Made by a program: the position numbers and the translations under genes. A DNA stretch of 17,238 nt, taken from assembly GCA_002413305.1 (NCBI GenBank), contig DHWS01000067.1:9842-27079 (forward strand). The letters run 5' to 3'. The notes beneath the pieces are model-generated. The model did not search any database, had not been told where the DNA came from, and saw only the letters and a list, made by a program, of their open reading frames with translations. This DNA is from Actinobacteria bacterium UBA5176 (lineage in GTDB: Bacteria > Actinomycetota > UBA4738). Below are positions 7,584 through 14,400 of the stretch, piece by piece (positions within the stretch are counted from its first letter, which is position 1; each line of letters opens with the position of its first letter).

Positions 7584-7622
7584 CTTCCGTAAGTTGACGC
7601 TTTCGTAAGTTGCTGCTTAACT
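7584..7622 (+). promoter_or_regulatory. ArsR-operon promoter with tandem 16-bp operator repeats
   Basis: CTTCCGTAAGTTGACG (7584-7599) is followed directly by CTTTCGTAAGTTGCTG (7600-7615), 13 of 16 positions identical. The first repeat ends with a -35 TTGACG (7594-7599); after 17 bases comes a -10-like TTAACT (7617-7622). The ATG at 7630 begins eight bases after the end of that hexamer, so the mRNA is probably leaderless. Repeats over the promoter core suit repression by the encoded ArsR protein. Confidence 0.6.
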
Positions 7623-7629
7623 CTGCCTC

Positions 7630-7971
7630 ATGATGGACGCCGCCCTCCGAGCGATCGCCGAGCCACGCAGGCGGGAGATCCTCCGGCTGGTGTGGGACGA
7701 GGAACTTCCCGCCGGCCAGATCGCGGCGCGATTCGACATCACGCGCTCCGCCGTGTCGCAGCACCTGCGGGTGCTGAAGGAGGCGGACCTCGTGACGGAA
7801 CGCCGGGTGGGGACCAGCCGTCTGTACCGGGCCCGTCCGGAACGCATCTCCGAGGTCCGGGCGTGGCTGGACGGCCACTGGGGCCAGCGCCTCGAAACGC
7901 TGAAGGGGGCCGTCGAGTGGGACGAGCAGAGGAGGCGACGCCGTGGCGGAACACGAACGCCTGGCGGCTGA
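7630..7971 (+). CDS. ArsR-family winged-helix transcriptional regulator
   Basis: A 113-residue ArsR/SmtB-type repressor. The winged helix covers about residues 5-70: AIAEPRRREILRLV is helix 1, LPAGQIAARFDI is helix 2, TRSAVSQHLRVLKEAD (38-53) is the recognition helix, and LVTERRVGTSRLYRARP is the wing. No cysteine or His cluster for metal binding is seen, so it belongs to the non-metal subgroup typically paired with SRPBCC/AHSA1 genes. The C-terminal tail is strongly basic (EQRRRRRGG). The ATG at 7630 lacks a ribosome binding site and lies at the expected transcription start of the promoter above. The 3' end overlaps the next gene by 29 bases. It probably represses its own operon. Confidence 0.92.
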   Translation: MMDAALRAIAEPRRREILRLVWDEELPAGQIAARFDITRSAVSQHLRVLKEADLVTERRVGTSRLYRARPERISEVRAWLDGHWGQRLETLKGAVEWDEQRRRRRGGTRTPGG

Positions 7972-8392
7972 ACCCGGGGACGTGGTCCGGGAGATCCGGA
8001 TAACAGCGCCGCCGGAGGTCGTGTTCGAGTACTTCATCGATCCTGCCAAGGTCATCCGCTGGATGGCGCAGGAAGCCGAGGTCGAGCCGAAGGTGGGAAG
8101 CGTCTACCGCCTGACCATCGACGGCAACGTCGCTCGTGGTGAGGTGGTGCAGCTCGAACCGCCCCATCGGGTGGCGTTCACGTGGGGCTGGGAGGAAAGC
8201 GGTCCGGTGCCGTCCGGATCGAGCACCGTGGTCGTGGACCTAGAACCGGACGGCGAGGACACCTTGGTCCGGCTGACCCATCGCGGGCTCCCTGATGACG
8301 CGCGAGAGCTCCACGCGGAGGGATGGAGCCGGTTCCTGCCCACGCTGGCGTCGGTCGTGAGCGGCGACCGAACGGTAGATCCGTCGACGTGA
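7943..8392 (+). CDS. SRPBCC / AHSA1-like domain protein
   Basis: A 149-residue protein with the START-like helix-grip fold of the activator of Hsp90 ATPase homologue 1 family. It starts REIRITAPPEVVFEYFIDPAKVIRWM, a hallmark of the family. The middle GEVVQLEPPHRVAFTWGWE is also typical, and a C-terminal helix AEGWSRFLPTLASVV follows. Such proteins bind hydrophobic ligands in a central cavity; the true ligand here is not known. The GTG at 7943 is supported by GAGGAGG at about 7929-7935. The gene overlaps the end of arsR, a common pairing in which the ArsR protein controls the SRPBCC gene. Confidence 0.9.
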   Translation: MAEHERLAAEPGDVVREIRITAPPEVVFEYFIDPAKVIRWMAQEAEVEPKVGSVYRLTIDGNVARGEVVQLEPPHRVAFTWGWEESGPVPSGSSTVVVDLEPDGEDTLVRLTHRGLPDDARELHAEGWSRFLPTLASVVSGDRTVDPST

Positions 8393-8418
8393 GGAAGGCG
8401 AGCGAAAGGGAGGGGGAC

Positions 8419-8844
8419 ATGTCCGAAGACAACAAGGCGGTCGTCCGCTCGGTTGAGGAGGCGTGGGACAACCAGGACCTGGACAGCCTGGATCAGTACT
8501 TCGCTCCGGAGTTCGACAACAGCGCCTCCGGTGTGCCGGGGCTTCCAGGAGGACTGGCGGGCGCGAAGATGGCCCACGGCGGAGCGATGCAGTCGTTCCC
8601 GGACCGCAAGGTCCACATCGAGGAGCTGCTGGCCGACGGCGACAAGGTCGTGGTTCGGGCCCGGATCACCGGGACGAACCAGGGCGGCTTCCCGCTGATG
8701 AACGTGCCGGCCAACGGCAACCCGATCGACTTCGCGTTCGTCGGGATCTACACGCTGCGCGACGGGAAGATCGTGAGCCACTGGGGGCTGAACGACGCGG
8801 CCACGCTGATGCAGCAGCTCTCCGCGGGAGCCGGATCGGCGTAA
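8419..8844 (+). CDS. NTF2/SnoaL-like fold protein (ester cyclase type)
   Basis: A 141-residue single-domain protein of the SnoaL/NTF2-like superfamily. Features are an N-terminal helix (NKAVVRSVEEAWDNQDLDSLDQYF), the FPDRKVHIEELLADGDKVVVRARITGT strand pair, and the ending FAFVGIYTLRDGKIVSHWGLND. The last part is typical of polyketide-cyclase-like ester cyclases and many uncharacterised SnoaL proteins. An Asp in the DGKIVSHWGLND region often serves as a catalytic acid in the family, but catalysis here is unproven. The ATG at 8419 has a purine-rich AGGGAGGGGG just upstream. It lies 26 bases after the SRPBCC gene, so it is the third gene of the ArsR operon. Confidence 0.85.
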   Translation: MSEDNKAVVRSVEEAWDNQDLDSLDQYFAPEFDNSASGVPGLPGGLAGAKMAHGGAMQSFPDRKVHIEELLADGDKVVVRARITGTNQGGFPLMNVPANGNPIDFAFVGIYTLRDGKIVSHWGLNDAATLMQQLSAGAGSA

Positions 8845-8846
8845 GC

Positions 8847-8862
8847 CCTCGGAGCTCCGGGG
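8847..8862. terminator. Possible bidirectional terminator hairpin
   Basis: CCTCGGAG pairs with CTCCGGGG around a centre at 8854/8855 (eight pairs with one G-T). It lies between the convergent stops of the SnoaL-like gene (8844) and the LLM gene (8877). There is no T-run, as is common for high-GC actinobacterial hairpins, and the loop must open to about four bases, so support is modest. Confidence 0.35.
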
Positions 8863-8876
8863 CGGAGACCTCGCGG

Positions 8877-9785
8877 TCAGGCCGAACCCGGGAGCAGCTC
8901 GGCCGCGAGCTCCCGGAACTGGCCCAGGCACAGATCGTTCGGATCCTCGGCCCGGAACTGCACGGCCACGTGGTCGGCCCCGGCGTCCCAGTGCTGCCGC
9001 ACCCGCCCGGCGATCGCGTCCACGTCACCCCACGCCACCACCGCGTCCACCAGCCGGTCGCTGCCCTCGTTCGACACGTCGTCCTCGGAGAAGCCGAGCC
9101 GGCGGAGGTTGTTCGCGTAGTTCGGGAACCGGAGGTAGCGCGAAACGAACGCCCTGGCCACCCGGCGGGCGTCCGACGGGTCGGAGGAGAGCACCGCCGC
9201 CTGCTCCACCGCCAGCGCCGGTTCGGGACCGAGCGCCTCGCGGGCCCGAGGGGTGTGGTCCACCGGGACGAAGTACGTGTGCGCGCCGTCCGCCCGCTCG
9301 GCCGCCAGCGACAGCATCTTCGGACCCAGCGCGGCCAGCACCCGCGGGGCGGACGTGGGTGGTCCGGCGTACTCCGCGTCGTCCATGGCATCCAAGTAGG
9401 AGCGCATGGCCGGGACCGGTTTCCCGTACACGGAACCGCGGCTCGCCACCGAGGCCCGGTGGCTGACGCCGATCCCGAGCAGGAAGCGCCCCGGGTACGC
9501 CTCGGCGAGCGCCTTCGAGCCGGCCGACATCGCCATCGCGTCCCGTGCCCAGATGCTGGCGATCCCCGTGGCCACCACTGCGTCCGAGCCGGCGGCCAGC
9601 AGCAGCCCGGCATGGGCGAACACCTCCTTGCTGCCCAGGCTCTCCGGGACCCACACGGCGCCGTAGCCCAACCCCCCGAGCTCTCGCACCGCTTCCTGTT
9701 CGCGCGCGGCGGGGTGGGCCTGCAGGGCGAAGCTCCACGCCCCCAGCCTCCCGATCCTCGCCGCGACCTCGCGTCCCTGTCCCAT
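8877..9785 (-). CDS. LLM-class, probably F420-dependent oxidoreductase
   Basis: A 302-residue luciferase-like (alpha/beta barrel) oxidoreductase. The sequence IGRLGAWSFALQAHPAAREQ, GYGAVWVPESLGSKEVFAHA, ATGIASIWARDAMAMSAG and YPGRFLLGIGVSH matches the actinobacterial group annotated as probable F420-dependent oxidoreductases (MSMEG_4141-like, TIGR03620). Members use coenzyme F420 to reduce or oxidise small carbonyl or alkene substrates, but the substrate here cannot be read from sequence. The ATG at 9785 is chosen because GAGGAAGGG lies about ten bases upstream and the barrel begins directly after it. The frame stays open far upstream across the M23 gene, which is a shadow. It is divergent from the M23 peptidase gene and convergent with the SnoaL-like gene, and probably forms its own unit. 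Confidence 0.9.
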   Translation of the reverse strand: MGQGREVAARIGRLGAWSFALQAHPAAREQEAVRELGGLGYGAVWVPESLGSKEVFAHAGLLLAAGSDAVVATGIASIWARDAMAMSAGSKALAEAYPGRFLLGIGVSHRASVASRGSVYGKPVPAMRSYLDAMDDAEYAGPPTSAPRVLAALGPKMLSLAAERADGAHTYFVPVDHTPRAREALGPEPALAVEQAAVLSSDPSDARRVARAFVSRYLRFPNYANNLRRLGFSEDDVSNEGSDRLVDAVVAWGDVDAIAGRVRQHWDAGADHVAVQFRAEDPNDLCLGQFRELAAELLPGSA

Positions 9786-9867
9786 CGAAGCCGATCCCTT
9801 CCTCAAGCCGGGCGATACCCGACCCGAGGCTATCTCAAGAGGCGCCCAGAGAATGTCGGGACTTCCT

Positions 9868-9900
9868 GGCTTGACAAGCCGTGAGGTGGTTCGATAGGGA
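9868..9900 (+). promoter_or_regulatory. Promoter with palindromic -35 for the M23 peptidase gene
   Basis: TTGACA (9871-9876) is a perfect -35; TAGGGA (9895-9900) is a -10 candidate 18 bases on. The -35 is the centre of a perfect inverted repeat GGCTTG-A-CAAGCC (9868-9880), so a repressor could cover it. Transcription would start near 9907, just before the in-frame GTG at 9910, leaving almost no leader. Confidence 0.5.
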
Positions 9901-9903
9901 TAC

Positions 9904-11100
9904 GTGGACGTGAAACGTGATACCCCTCTGCGGGCCACCCGCGTGGTGGCAGTGTTCGCTTGCGTGCTGCTTATCGCGGGTGTTGCAGCTGGCCCGGTCT
10001 TGGCCGACACCCAGTCCCAGCTGAACACCGCGGAGAAGCAGCTCTCAGACCTCATCAACCAGATCGCAGCCGAGAACACGGTCATCGCGGACGACCAGGC
10101 GCAGGCGAACGCCCTCGCCGGGCAGATGGACGCGCTCCAGAACCAGATGGCTCGAACCCAGTCGCAGATCACCGGGGTGCAGCAGGCCCTTCGCGCCGCC
10201 GCCCTGCATCTCGCCGCCACCCAGGCCGAGCTCGACGCCCGGGCATGGGCCGAATACGAGAACGGCCCCGGGTCCGGTCTGGAGATCGTGCTCGGTTCGA
10301 GCTCGCTGTCCGACCTCAACGAACGGGTCACACTGGTCAACAGCGCGGCGGCCACGGACGAACAGCTGATCCGCGATATCCAGCAGGAGAAGGCGGACCT
10401 GCAGGCGAAACGCTTCCGGCTCGTGGAGCTCCGGACGCTCGAACAGGACCAGCAGCAAAAGCTCGAGGAGCAGGAGCAGGAGATCCAGGCCAAGCTGGCC
10501 GACCAGCAGGCCACGCTCGACCAGCTCACCAAGGACCAGGCCAGCGCCGACGCGCTGGTCAAGAAGCTGCAGGCGCAGCGGGCGGCGGAGATCGCGGCGG
10601 CGAAGCTGGCCGCCGAGCTGGCCGCCAAGGAGCGCGCCCAGGGCGGGGGCTCGAGCGGCGGCGGCCCATCCATCGGAGGCGTGCTCTTCGCCTGCCCGGT
10701 GGACGGCGCGCACGCGTACGCGGACGACTTCGGCGCCCCGCGCCCCGGCCACATCCACGCGGGCGTCGACATCACCGCGGCCGAAGGGATCCCGATCGTG
10801 GCACCGTTCCCCGGCAACGCGGTGGACTCCTCCGACCCGGGCGGAGGTAACGACGTCTACGTCTATGGGAGCCAGGGCTACGTGTTCAACGCGCACCTGT
10901 CCGGGTACGGCGCGACCGGCTCCGTCTCCACCGGAACGGTGATCGGCTACGTGGGGGCGACCGGCGACGCCACGGGCCCGCACGACCACTTCGAATGGCA
11001 CCCCAAAGTGATCCCGTCGAACCCGTGGACCAGCCCGTACGGCTACAGCGTGGTCGGCACGGCCATCGATCCGTTCCCGTACCTGAACAGCGTCTGCTGA
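9904..11100 (+). CDS. Secreted coiled-coil M23 family metallopeptidase
   Basis: A 398-residue exported protein, likely a peptidoglycan endopeptidase or amidase activator of the EnvC/NlpD-like type. A signal peptide is seen (basic start, VVAVFACVLLIAGVAAGPVLA, cleavage likely before DTQ, about residue 35). Residues about 36-245 form long coiled coils rich in Gln, Glu and Ala, with a short globular break (ARAWAEYENGPGSGLEIVLGSSSLSDLNERV region) as in cell-division hydrolase regulators. A Gly/Ser linker leads to the M23 domain (about 260-385). The zinc and catalytic residues are all present: His285 and Asp289 in HAGVD, His331 in NAHLSGY, and His360/His362 in PHDHFEW. The HDH replaces the usual HLH. 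GTG 9904 is used here; GTG 9910 fits the AGGGA spacing and predicted transcript start equally well. Confidence 0.88.
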   Translation: MDVKRDTPLRATRVVAVFACVLLIAGVAAGPVLADTQSQLNTAEKQLSDLINQIAAENTVIADDQAQANALAGQMDALQNQMARTQSQITGVQQALRAAALHLAATQAELDARAWAEYENGPGSGLEIVLGSSSLSDLNERVTLVNSAAATDEQLIRDIQQEKADLQAKRFRLVELRTLEQDQQQKLEEQEQEIQAKLADQQATLDQLTKDQASADALVKKLQAQRAAEIAAAKLAAELAAKERAQGGGSSGGGPSIGGVLFACPVDGAHAYADDFGAPRPGHIHAGVDITAAEGIPIVAPFPGNAVDSSDPGGGNDVYVYGSQGYVFNAHLSGYGATGSVSTGTVIGYVGATGDATGPHDHFEWHPKVIPSNPWTSPYGYSVVGTAIDPFPYLNSVC

Positions 11101-11101
11101 G

Positions 11102-11154
11102 CTGACACCTCACCGCCCTGCCGCGCTAGCATGCAGGCGTTCCCACCCGAGGAG
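11102..11154 (+). promoter_or_regulatory. P450 promoter and ribosome binding site that decide the start
   Basis: CTGACA (11102-11107) and TAGCAT (11127-11132) are separated by 19 bases, a plausible promoter directly after the M23 stop codon. Transcription would begin near 11139. GAGGAG (11149-11154) lies six bases before GTG 11161. The in-frame ATG at 11131 overlaps the -10 and has no ribosome binding site, so the GTG is the better start. Confidence 0.5.
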
Positions 11155-11160
11155 CTTGGC

Positions 11161-12390
11161 GTGCTGGGCGAACGGATCAGCGCCGTGGAAGCCGGGTTCC
11201 GGCCGGCGGACCTCTCGTTCATCGCGAACCCCTATCCCGTGTACGCACGGCTGCGCGACCACGCGCCCGTCCTGTACGACGAGGCCACCGACCACTGGCT
11301 GATCTCCCGGTACGGGGACGTGAACGCGCTGCTTCGGGACCGGCGGTTCGGCCGGACGTACCTCCACGTCGCGGGCCACGCGGAGATGGGCCGGCCCGAG
11401 GACCCGCCGGAGCTCGAACCCTTCTGGCACCTCATCCGGGACGGCATCCTCGACATGGAGCCGCCCGACCACACCCGGGTCCGCCGGTTGGTCTCCAAGG
11501 CATTCACCCCCAGGATGGTGGAGAGCCTCCGGCCGAAGATCCAGGCCATCGTGGATCGCCTGGTCGACGGCGTGCAGGGGATCGGCGAGTTCGACCTGAT
11601 CGCCCGTCTCGCCGAGCCGTTGCCGGTCGAGGTGATCGCCGAGATGCTCGGGATCCCGCCGGCCGACCGCCACCTGCTCCGGCCCTGGTCGGCGGAGATC
11701 TGCCTGCTATACGAGCTGAACCCGTCGGAGGAATACGGGCGGCGGGCGGTGAAGGCCAGCGTCGACTTCTCCGCGTATCTGCGCGGGCTGGCCCGGGAGC
11801 GACGCCGGACGCCGGGGGACGACCTCATCAGCGCGCTCACCCAGGTGCTGGACGACGGCGAGCGCCTCACGGAGGACGAGCTGGTCGGGACCTGCGTGCT
11901 GCTCCTGAACGCCGGCCACGAGGCCACGGTGAACGTCACCGGCAACGGCTGGTGGTCGCTGTTCCGCAACCCCGCGCAGCTGGCGCGGCTACGCGAGGAC
12001 CCCTCGCTGGTCCCCGTGGCGGTCGAGGAGCTGATGCGGTTCGACACCCCGCTCCAGATGTTCGAACGGTGGGTGCTGGAGGACGTCGAGCTCCACGGGG
12101 TGCGGATCCCGCGAGGTGCCGAGCTGGGGTTGCTGTTCGGCTCGGCGAACCACGACCCGAGCGTGTTCGACCGGCCGCACGAGCTCGATCTGGGGCGGGA
12201 GCCGAACCCGCACGTCACCTTCGGCGCCGGCATCCACTTCTGCCTGGGCGCGCCGCTGGCCCGCGTCGAGCTGGCGCATTCGTTCGGCACGCTGCTCCGG
12301 CGCCTGCCGGACCTAGAGCTGGTCGAGGAGCCCCGATGGAAGCCCGCTTACATCATCCGGGGGCTCCAGGCGCTCCGGGTTCGGGCCTGA
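11161..12390 (+). CDS. Cytochrome P450
   Basis: A soluble bacterial class I P450 of 409 residues (419 if started at ATG 11131). Substrate and reaction are not known, though monooxygenation is expected. Motifs seen are the I-helix LLLNAGHEATVNVTGNG, the K-helix ExxR (Glu290-Leu-Met-Arg293) in VEELMRFDTPLQ, and the heme-binding FGAGIHFCLG with proximal Cys361. The N-terminal FIANPYPVYARLRDHAPV is typical of the family. In the I-helix the residue after the acid (Glu254) is Ala255 instead of the usual Thr, as in EryF. No ferredoxin or ferredoxin reductase gene is nearby, so redox partners must be encoded elsewhere. It has its own promoter and lies 60 bases after the M23 gene. Confidence 0.95.
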   Translation: MLGERISAVEAGFRPADLSFIANPYPVYARLRDHAPVLYDEATDHWLISRYGDVNALLRDRRFGRTYLHVAGHAEMGRPEDPPELEPFWHLIRDGILDMEPPDHTRVRRLVSKAFTPRMVESLRPKIQAIVDRLVDGVQGIGEFDLIARLAEPLPVEVIAEMLGIPPADRHLLRPWSAEICLLYELNPSEEYGRRAVKASVDFSAYLRGLARERRRTPGDDLISALTQVLDDGERLTEDELVGTCVLLLNAGHEATVNVTGNGWWSLFRNPAQLARLREDPSLVPVAVEELMRFDTPLQMFERWVLEDVELHGVRIPRGAELGLLFGSANHDPSVFDRPHELDLGREPNPHVTFGAGIHFCLGAPLARVELAHSFGTLLRRLPDLELVEEPRWKPAYIIRGLQALRVRA

Positions 12391-12465
12391 GTTCCCACCC
12401 TCCGCCATCCCCCGGCCGTACCCTCAGCGGGTCCCCCGTCACCGCGCGAAAGGAAGGCAGCCGCG

Positions 12466-12984
12466 ATGTTCCATCTCGGAACCCCCCTCTGGCAGATCGT
12501 CGTTCGCAGCGTCGTGGTCTACACCGTGGTGTTCGCCGGCTTCCGGCTCCTCGGCAAGCGGGAGCTCGGCCAGATGACGATCTTCGACCTCGTGCTGATC
12601 CTGCTGATCGCCAACGCGGTGCAGAACGCGATGGTCGGGCCGGATTCCTCGCTCCAAGGCGGGGTCGTGGCGGCGGTCGTCCTGCTGGTGGTGAACCAGA
12701 TCCTGGCGCAGATCCGCGTGCGGAGTCCGCTGGCCGACCACCTGTTCCAGGGGCAGCCGACCGTCTTGGTCGAACACGGCAAGCTCATGCTCCCGCAGCT
12801 TCGCAAGCAGGGCCTGGACGAAGAGGACCTTCTGATGGCCATGCGCGAGCACGGGATCGACAAGGTGGCGGACGTCGAACTCTCCGTGCTGGAGACCGAC
12901 GGCTCGATCAGCATCGTGCCCACCTCGTCCAAGACGTACCGTTCGCGCCGCCATCGGGCGAGAGCCATCCGGAAGCCGCAATAA
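12466..12984 (+). CDS. DUF421 family membrane protein (YetF-like)
   Basis: A 172-residue protein of the DUF421/YetF family, whose role is not settled. Three membrane helices are seen at about residues 9-28, 38-55 and 62-82. They enclose the family motif GKRELGQMTIFDLVLILLIANAVQ, split over a cytoplasmic turn and helix. The soluble C-terminal part (LFQGQPTVLVEHGKLMLPQLRKQGLDEEDLLMAMREHGI, with KVADVELSVLETDGSISI) is the typical YetF domain. The ATG at 12466 follows AAAGGAAGG at about 12449-12457. The tail is Arg-rich (RSRRHRARAIRK). It lies 75 bases after the P450 gene and 80 before the DUF1003 gene; the latter two could form a small membrane unit. Confidence 0.92.
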   Translation: MFHLGTPLWQIVVRSVVVYTVVFAGFRLLGKRELGQMTIFDLVLILLIANAVQNAMVGPDSSLQGGVVAAVVLLVVNQILAQIRVRSPLADHLFQGQPTVLVEHGKLMLPQLRKQGLDEEDLLMAMREHGIDKVADVELSVLETDGSISIVPTSSKTYRSRRHRARAIRKPQ

Positions 12985-12995
12985 CGCGAAACGGC

Positions 12996-13009
12996 ACCGT
13001 CGAGACGGT
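12996..13009. repeat. Short inverted repeat after the DUF421 gene
   Basis: ACCGTC-GA-GACGGT is a perfect dyad 12 bases after the DUF421 stop. As RNA it can form a five-pair stem with a CGAG loop. CGACGCGTCG (13017-13026) just downstream is a second, 10-base palindrome. These could be a weak terminator, an mRNA-stabilising hairpin or a regulator site before the DUF1003 gene. Confidence 0.3.
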
Positions 13010-13064
13010 ACTGTGTCGACGCGTCGCGGCACGGCGGAGGGGGGACGAGCGGAAAGGAGCCGGC

Positions 13065-13652
13065 GTGAGCGCGAGCACGGGAACGATGGCCCCAGGGACA
13101 CCCCCGGCGGGGAGCGACCCGGACCTGATGAGGCACCGGCAGTGGTTCCCCTGGTCGGGCGGGCCGGACGTGCGGCACCCCGCTATCAAGAAGGCGATCG
13201 ACGACCGGACCCTCGGCGAGCGTGTGGCCGACCGGATCGCGAGCTTCGGCGGGTCGTGGCCGTTCATCTTCCTGTTCCTGGGGATGATCGCGGCCTGGAT
13301 GGTGGTCAACACGTTGTTCCTGGCCCGCGTGCTCCACCACCATCAGTTCGACCCCTACCCGTACATCGCCCTGAACCTGGCGCTGTCGGCCACGGCCGGC
13401 CTCCAGGCCCCGATCATCATGATGAGCCAGAACCGCGCGGCCGCCCGCGACGAAGCGCTGGCCGGCCACCATTACGAGGAGAGCCAGAAGATCGAGAACA
13501 TCGTGGAGAACCAGCGGTCGCTGCTAGAGCAGAACACCGAGATCACCAAGCAGGTTCAGGAGCTCCTCACCCGCAACACCGACCTGACCCAGAAGGTCCA
13601 CGACCTGACGGAGAAGATCCACACGCTGATGCAGTCGGGCCGGGGCTCGTAG
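13065..13652 (+). CDS. DUF1003 family membrane protein
   Basis: A 195-residue DUF1003 protein of unknown function. The conserved core starts LGERVADRIASFGGSWPFIFLFLGMIAAWMVVNT (a first membrane helix). It continues FDPYPYIALNLALSATAGLQAPIIMMSQNRAAARDE (a second helix), the hallmark of the family. The C-terminal region (about residues 140-190) is a predicted coiled coil with regular hydrophobic spacing (IENIVENQRSLLEQN, EITKQVQELLTRN, DLTQKVHDLTEKIHTLM), likely cytoplasmic and used for oligomerisation. The GTG at 13065 is supported by GGAAAGGAG just upstream; ATG 13086 is an unlikely alternative. It follows the DUF421 gene on the same strand. Confidence 0.92.
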   Translation: MSASTGTMAPGTPPAGSDPDLMRHRQWFPWSGGPDVRHPAIKKAIDDRTLGERVADRIASFGGSWPFIFLFLGMIAAWMVVNTLFLARVLHHHQFDPYPYIALNLALSATAGLQAPIIMMSQNRAAARDEALAGHHYEESQKIENIVENQRSLLEQNTEITKQVQELLTRNTDLTQKVHDLTEKIHTLMQSGRGS

Positions 13653-13712
13653 CCCGCCGGCGCGATCGGCACGCGCCTCTAGTTCGAACTGACTCAGGAG
13701 CTCCTTGCCTAT

Positions 13713-13740
13713 TTGGACTGTCGTAGGCTGACGCTATCCT
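13713..13740 (+). promoter_or_regulatory. Promoter of the Uma2-family gene
   Basis: TTGGAC (13713-13718) and TATCCT (13735-13740) are separated by 16 bases. Transcription would start near 13747, giving a 20-base leader that holds the GAGAGGAGGGG ribosome binding site before ATG 13767. Confidence 0.5.
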
Positions 13741-13766
13741 CCGGCGATGCCGAGAGGAGGGGAACC

Positions 13767-14330
13767 ATGGCCACCCAACCGAAGACCGGTCTCACGTACC
13801 GGGATCTGGAGGCATTCCCGGACGACAATCTCCGCCGGGAGCTCATCGACGGAGAACTCGTCGTGACGCCCGCGCCTGCGACGCGCCATCAAGGCGTGGT
13901 CGTGGCCCTGGTCTTCGCCCTTGAGACCTATCGGCGCCAGCGCGGCGGGCGCGTGTACCCGGCTCCGACCGACGTGTACTTCTCCGACGTGAACGTCGTC
14001 GAGCCGGACGTCCTGTACGTCAAGGCGGAGAACGTCGAACGCGTGGAGGCGAGGTTCGTTCGCTCGGCGCCCGATCTGGTGGTCGAGGTGTCGTCGCCGA
14101 GCACCCGCCGGCTGGAGCTGGTCCGCAAGCGCGAGCTGTACGAGCGGTACGCCGTCCCCGAGTACTGGTACGTCGACCTCGACGCCGACCGCGTGGAGGT
14201 GTACCGGCTGCGCGACGGGCGGTACGGCACGCCGGCTCTGCTCGGTTCCGGGGAGGTCATCGAGTCCCCGAACCTCCCCGGCCTGTCCGTCCCGGTCGGC
14301 GAGCTCCTGGCAGCTTCCGCCGCCCCGTAG
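13767..14330 (+). CDS. Uma2 family (DUF820) putative endonuclease-fold protein
   Basis: A 187-residue protein of the Uma2/DUF820 family, a PD-(D/E)XK nuclease-like fold that is abundant in cyanobacteria and also found in Actinobacteria; its cellular role is unknown. Features are the N-terminal TYRDLEAFPDDNLRRELIDGELVVTPAP and HQGVVVALVFALETY. The likely active-site acids are Asp81 in VVEPDVLYV and Glu107 in PDLVVEVSSPST. Lys121 in ELVRKRELYERY and the PEYWYVDLD strand complete the set, so the nuclease core looks intact. The ATG at 13767 has a strong ribosome binding site (AGGAGGGGAACC before it), so the longer open frame from 13713 is not used. These genes often move between genomes, but base use here is like that of its neighbours. 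Confidence 0.92.
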   Translation: MATQPKTGLTYRDLEAFPDDNLRRELIDGELVVTPAPATRHQGVVVALVFALETYRRQRGGRVYPAPTDVYFSDVNVVEPDVLYVKAENVERVEARFVRSAPDLVVEVSSPSTRRLELVRKRELYERYAVPEYWYVDLDADRVEVYRLRDGRYGTPALLGSGEVIESPNLPGLSVPVGELLAASAAP

Positions 14331-14400
14331 AACGCGGACCAGGACAGGGAAGCCTCCGAGCAACGGGGGTGAGCCGGCGCCTACCGAGCTATCGCGTCGC

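Noticed and set aside
6262..8055. 597-codon minus-strand open frame across chrA and arsR
   Set aside because: The sequence is His/Asp/Arg/Gly-rich with no recognisable domain, and both genes on the other strand are well supported.
11041..11130. Possible redox partner (ferredoxin) gene beside the P450
   Set aside because: The gap between the M23 and P450 genes is too short, and no Cys-rich small frame is present here or after the P450.
13713..13766. Upstream extension of the Uma2 gene
   Set aside because: This stretch contains the promoter hexamers and the ribosome binding site for ATG 13767, and the extra residues do not match the family.
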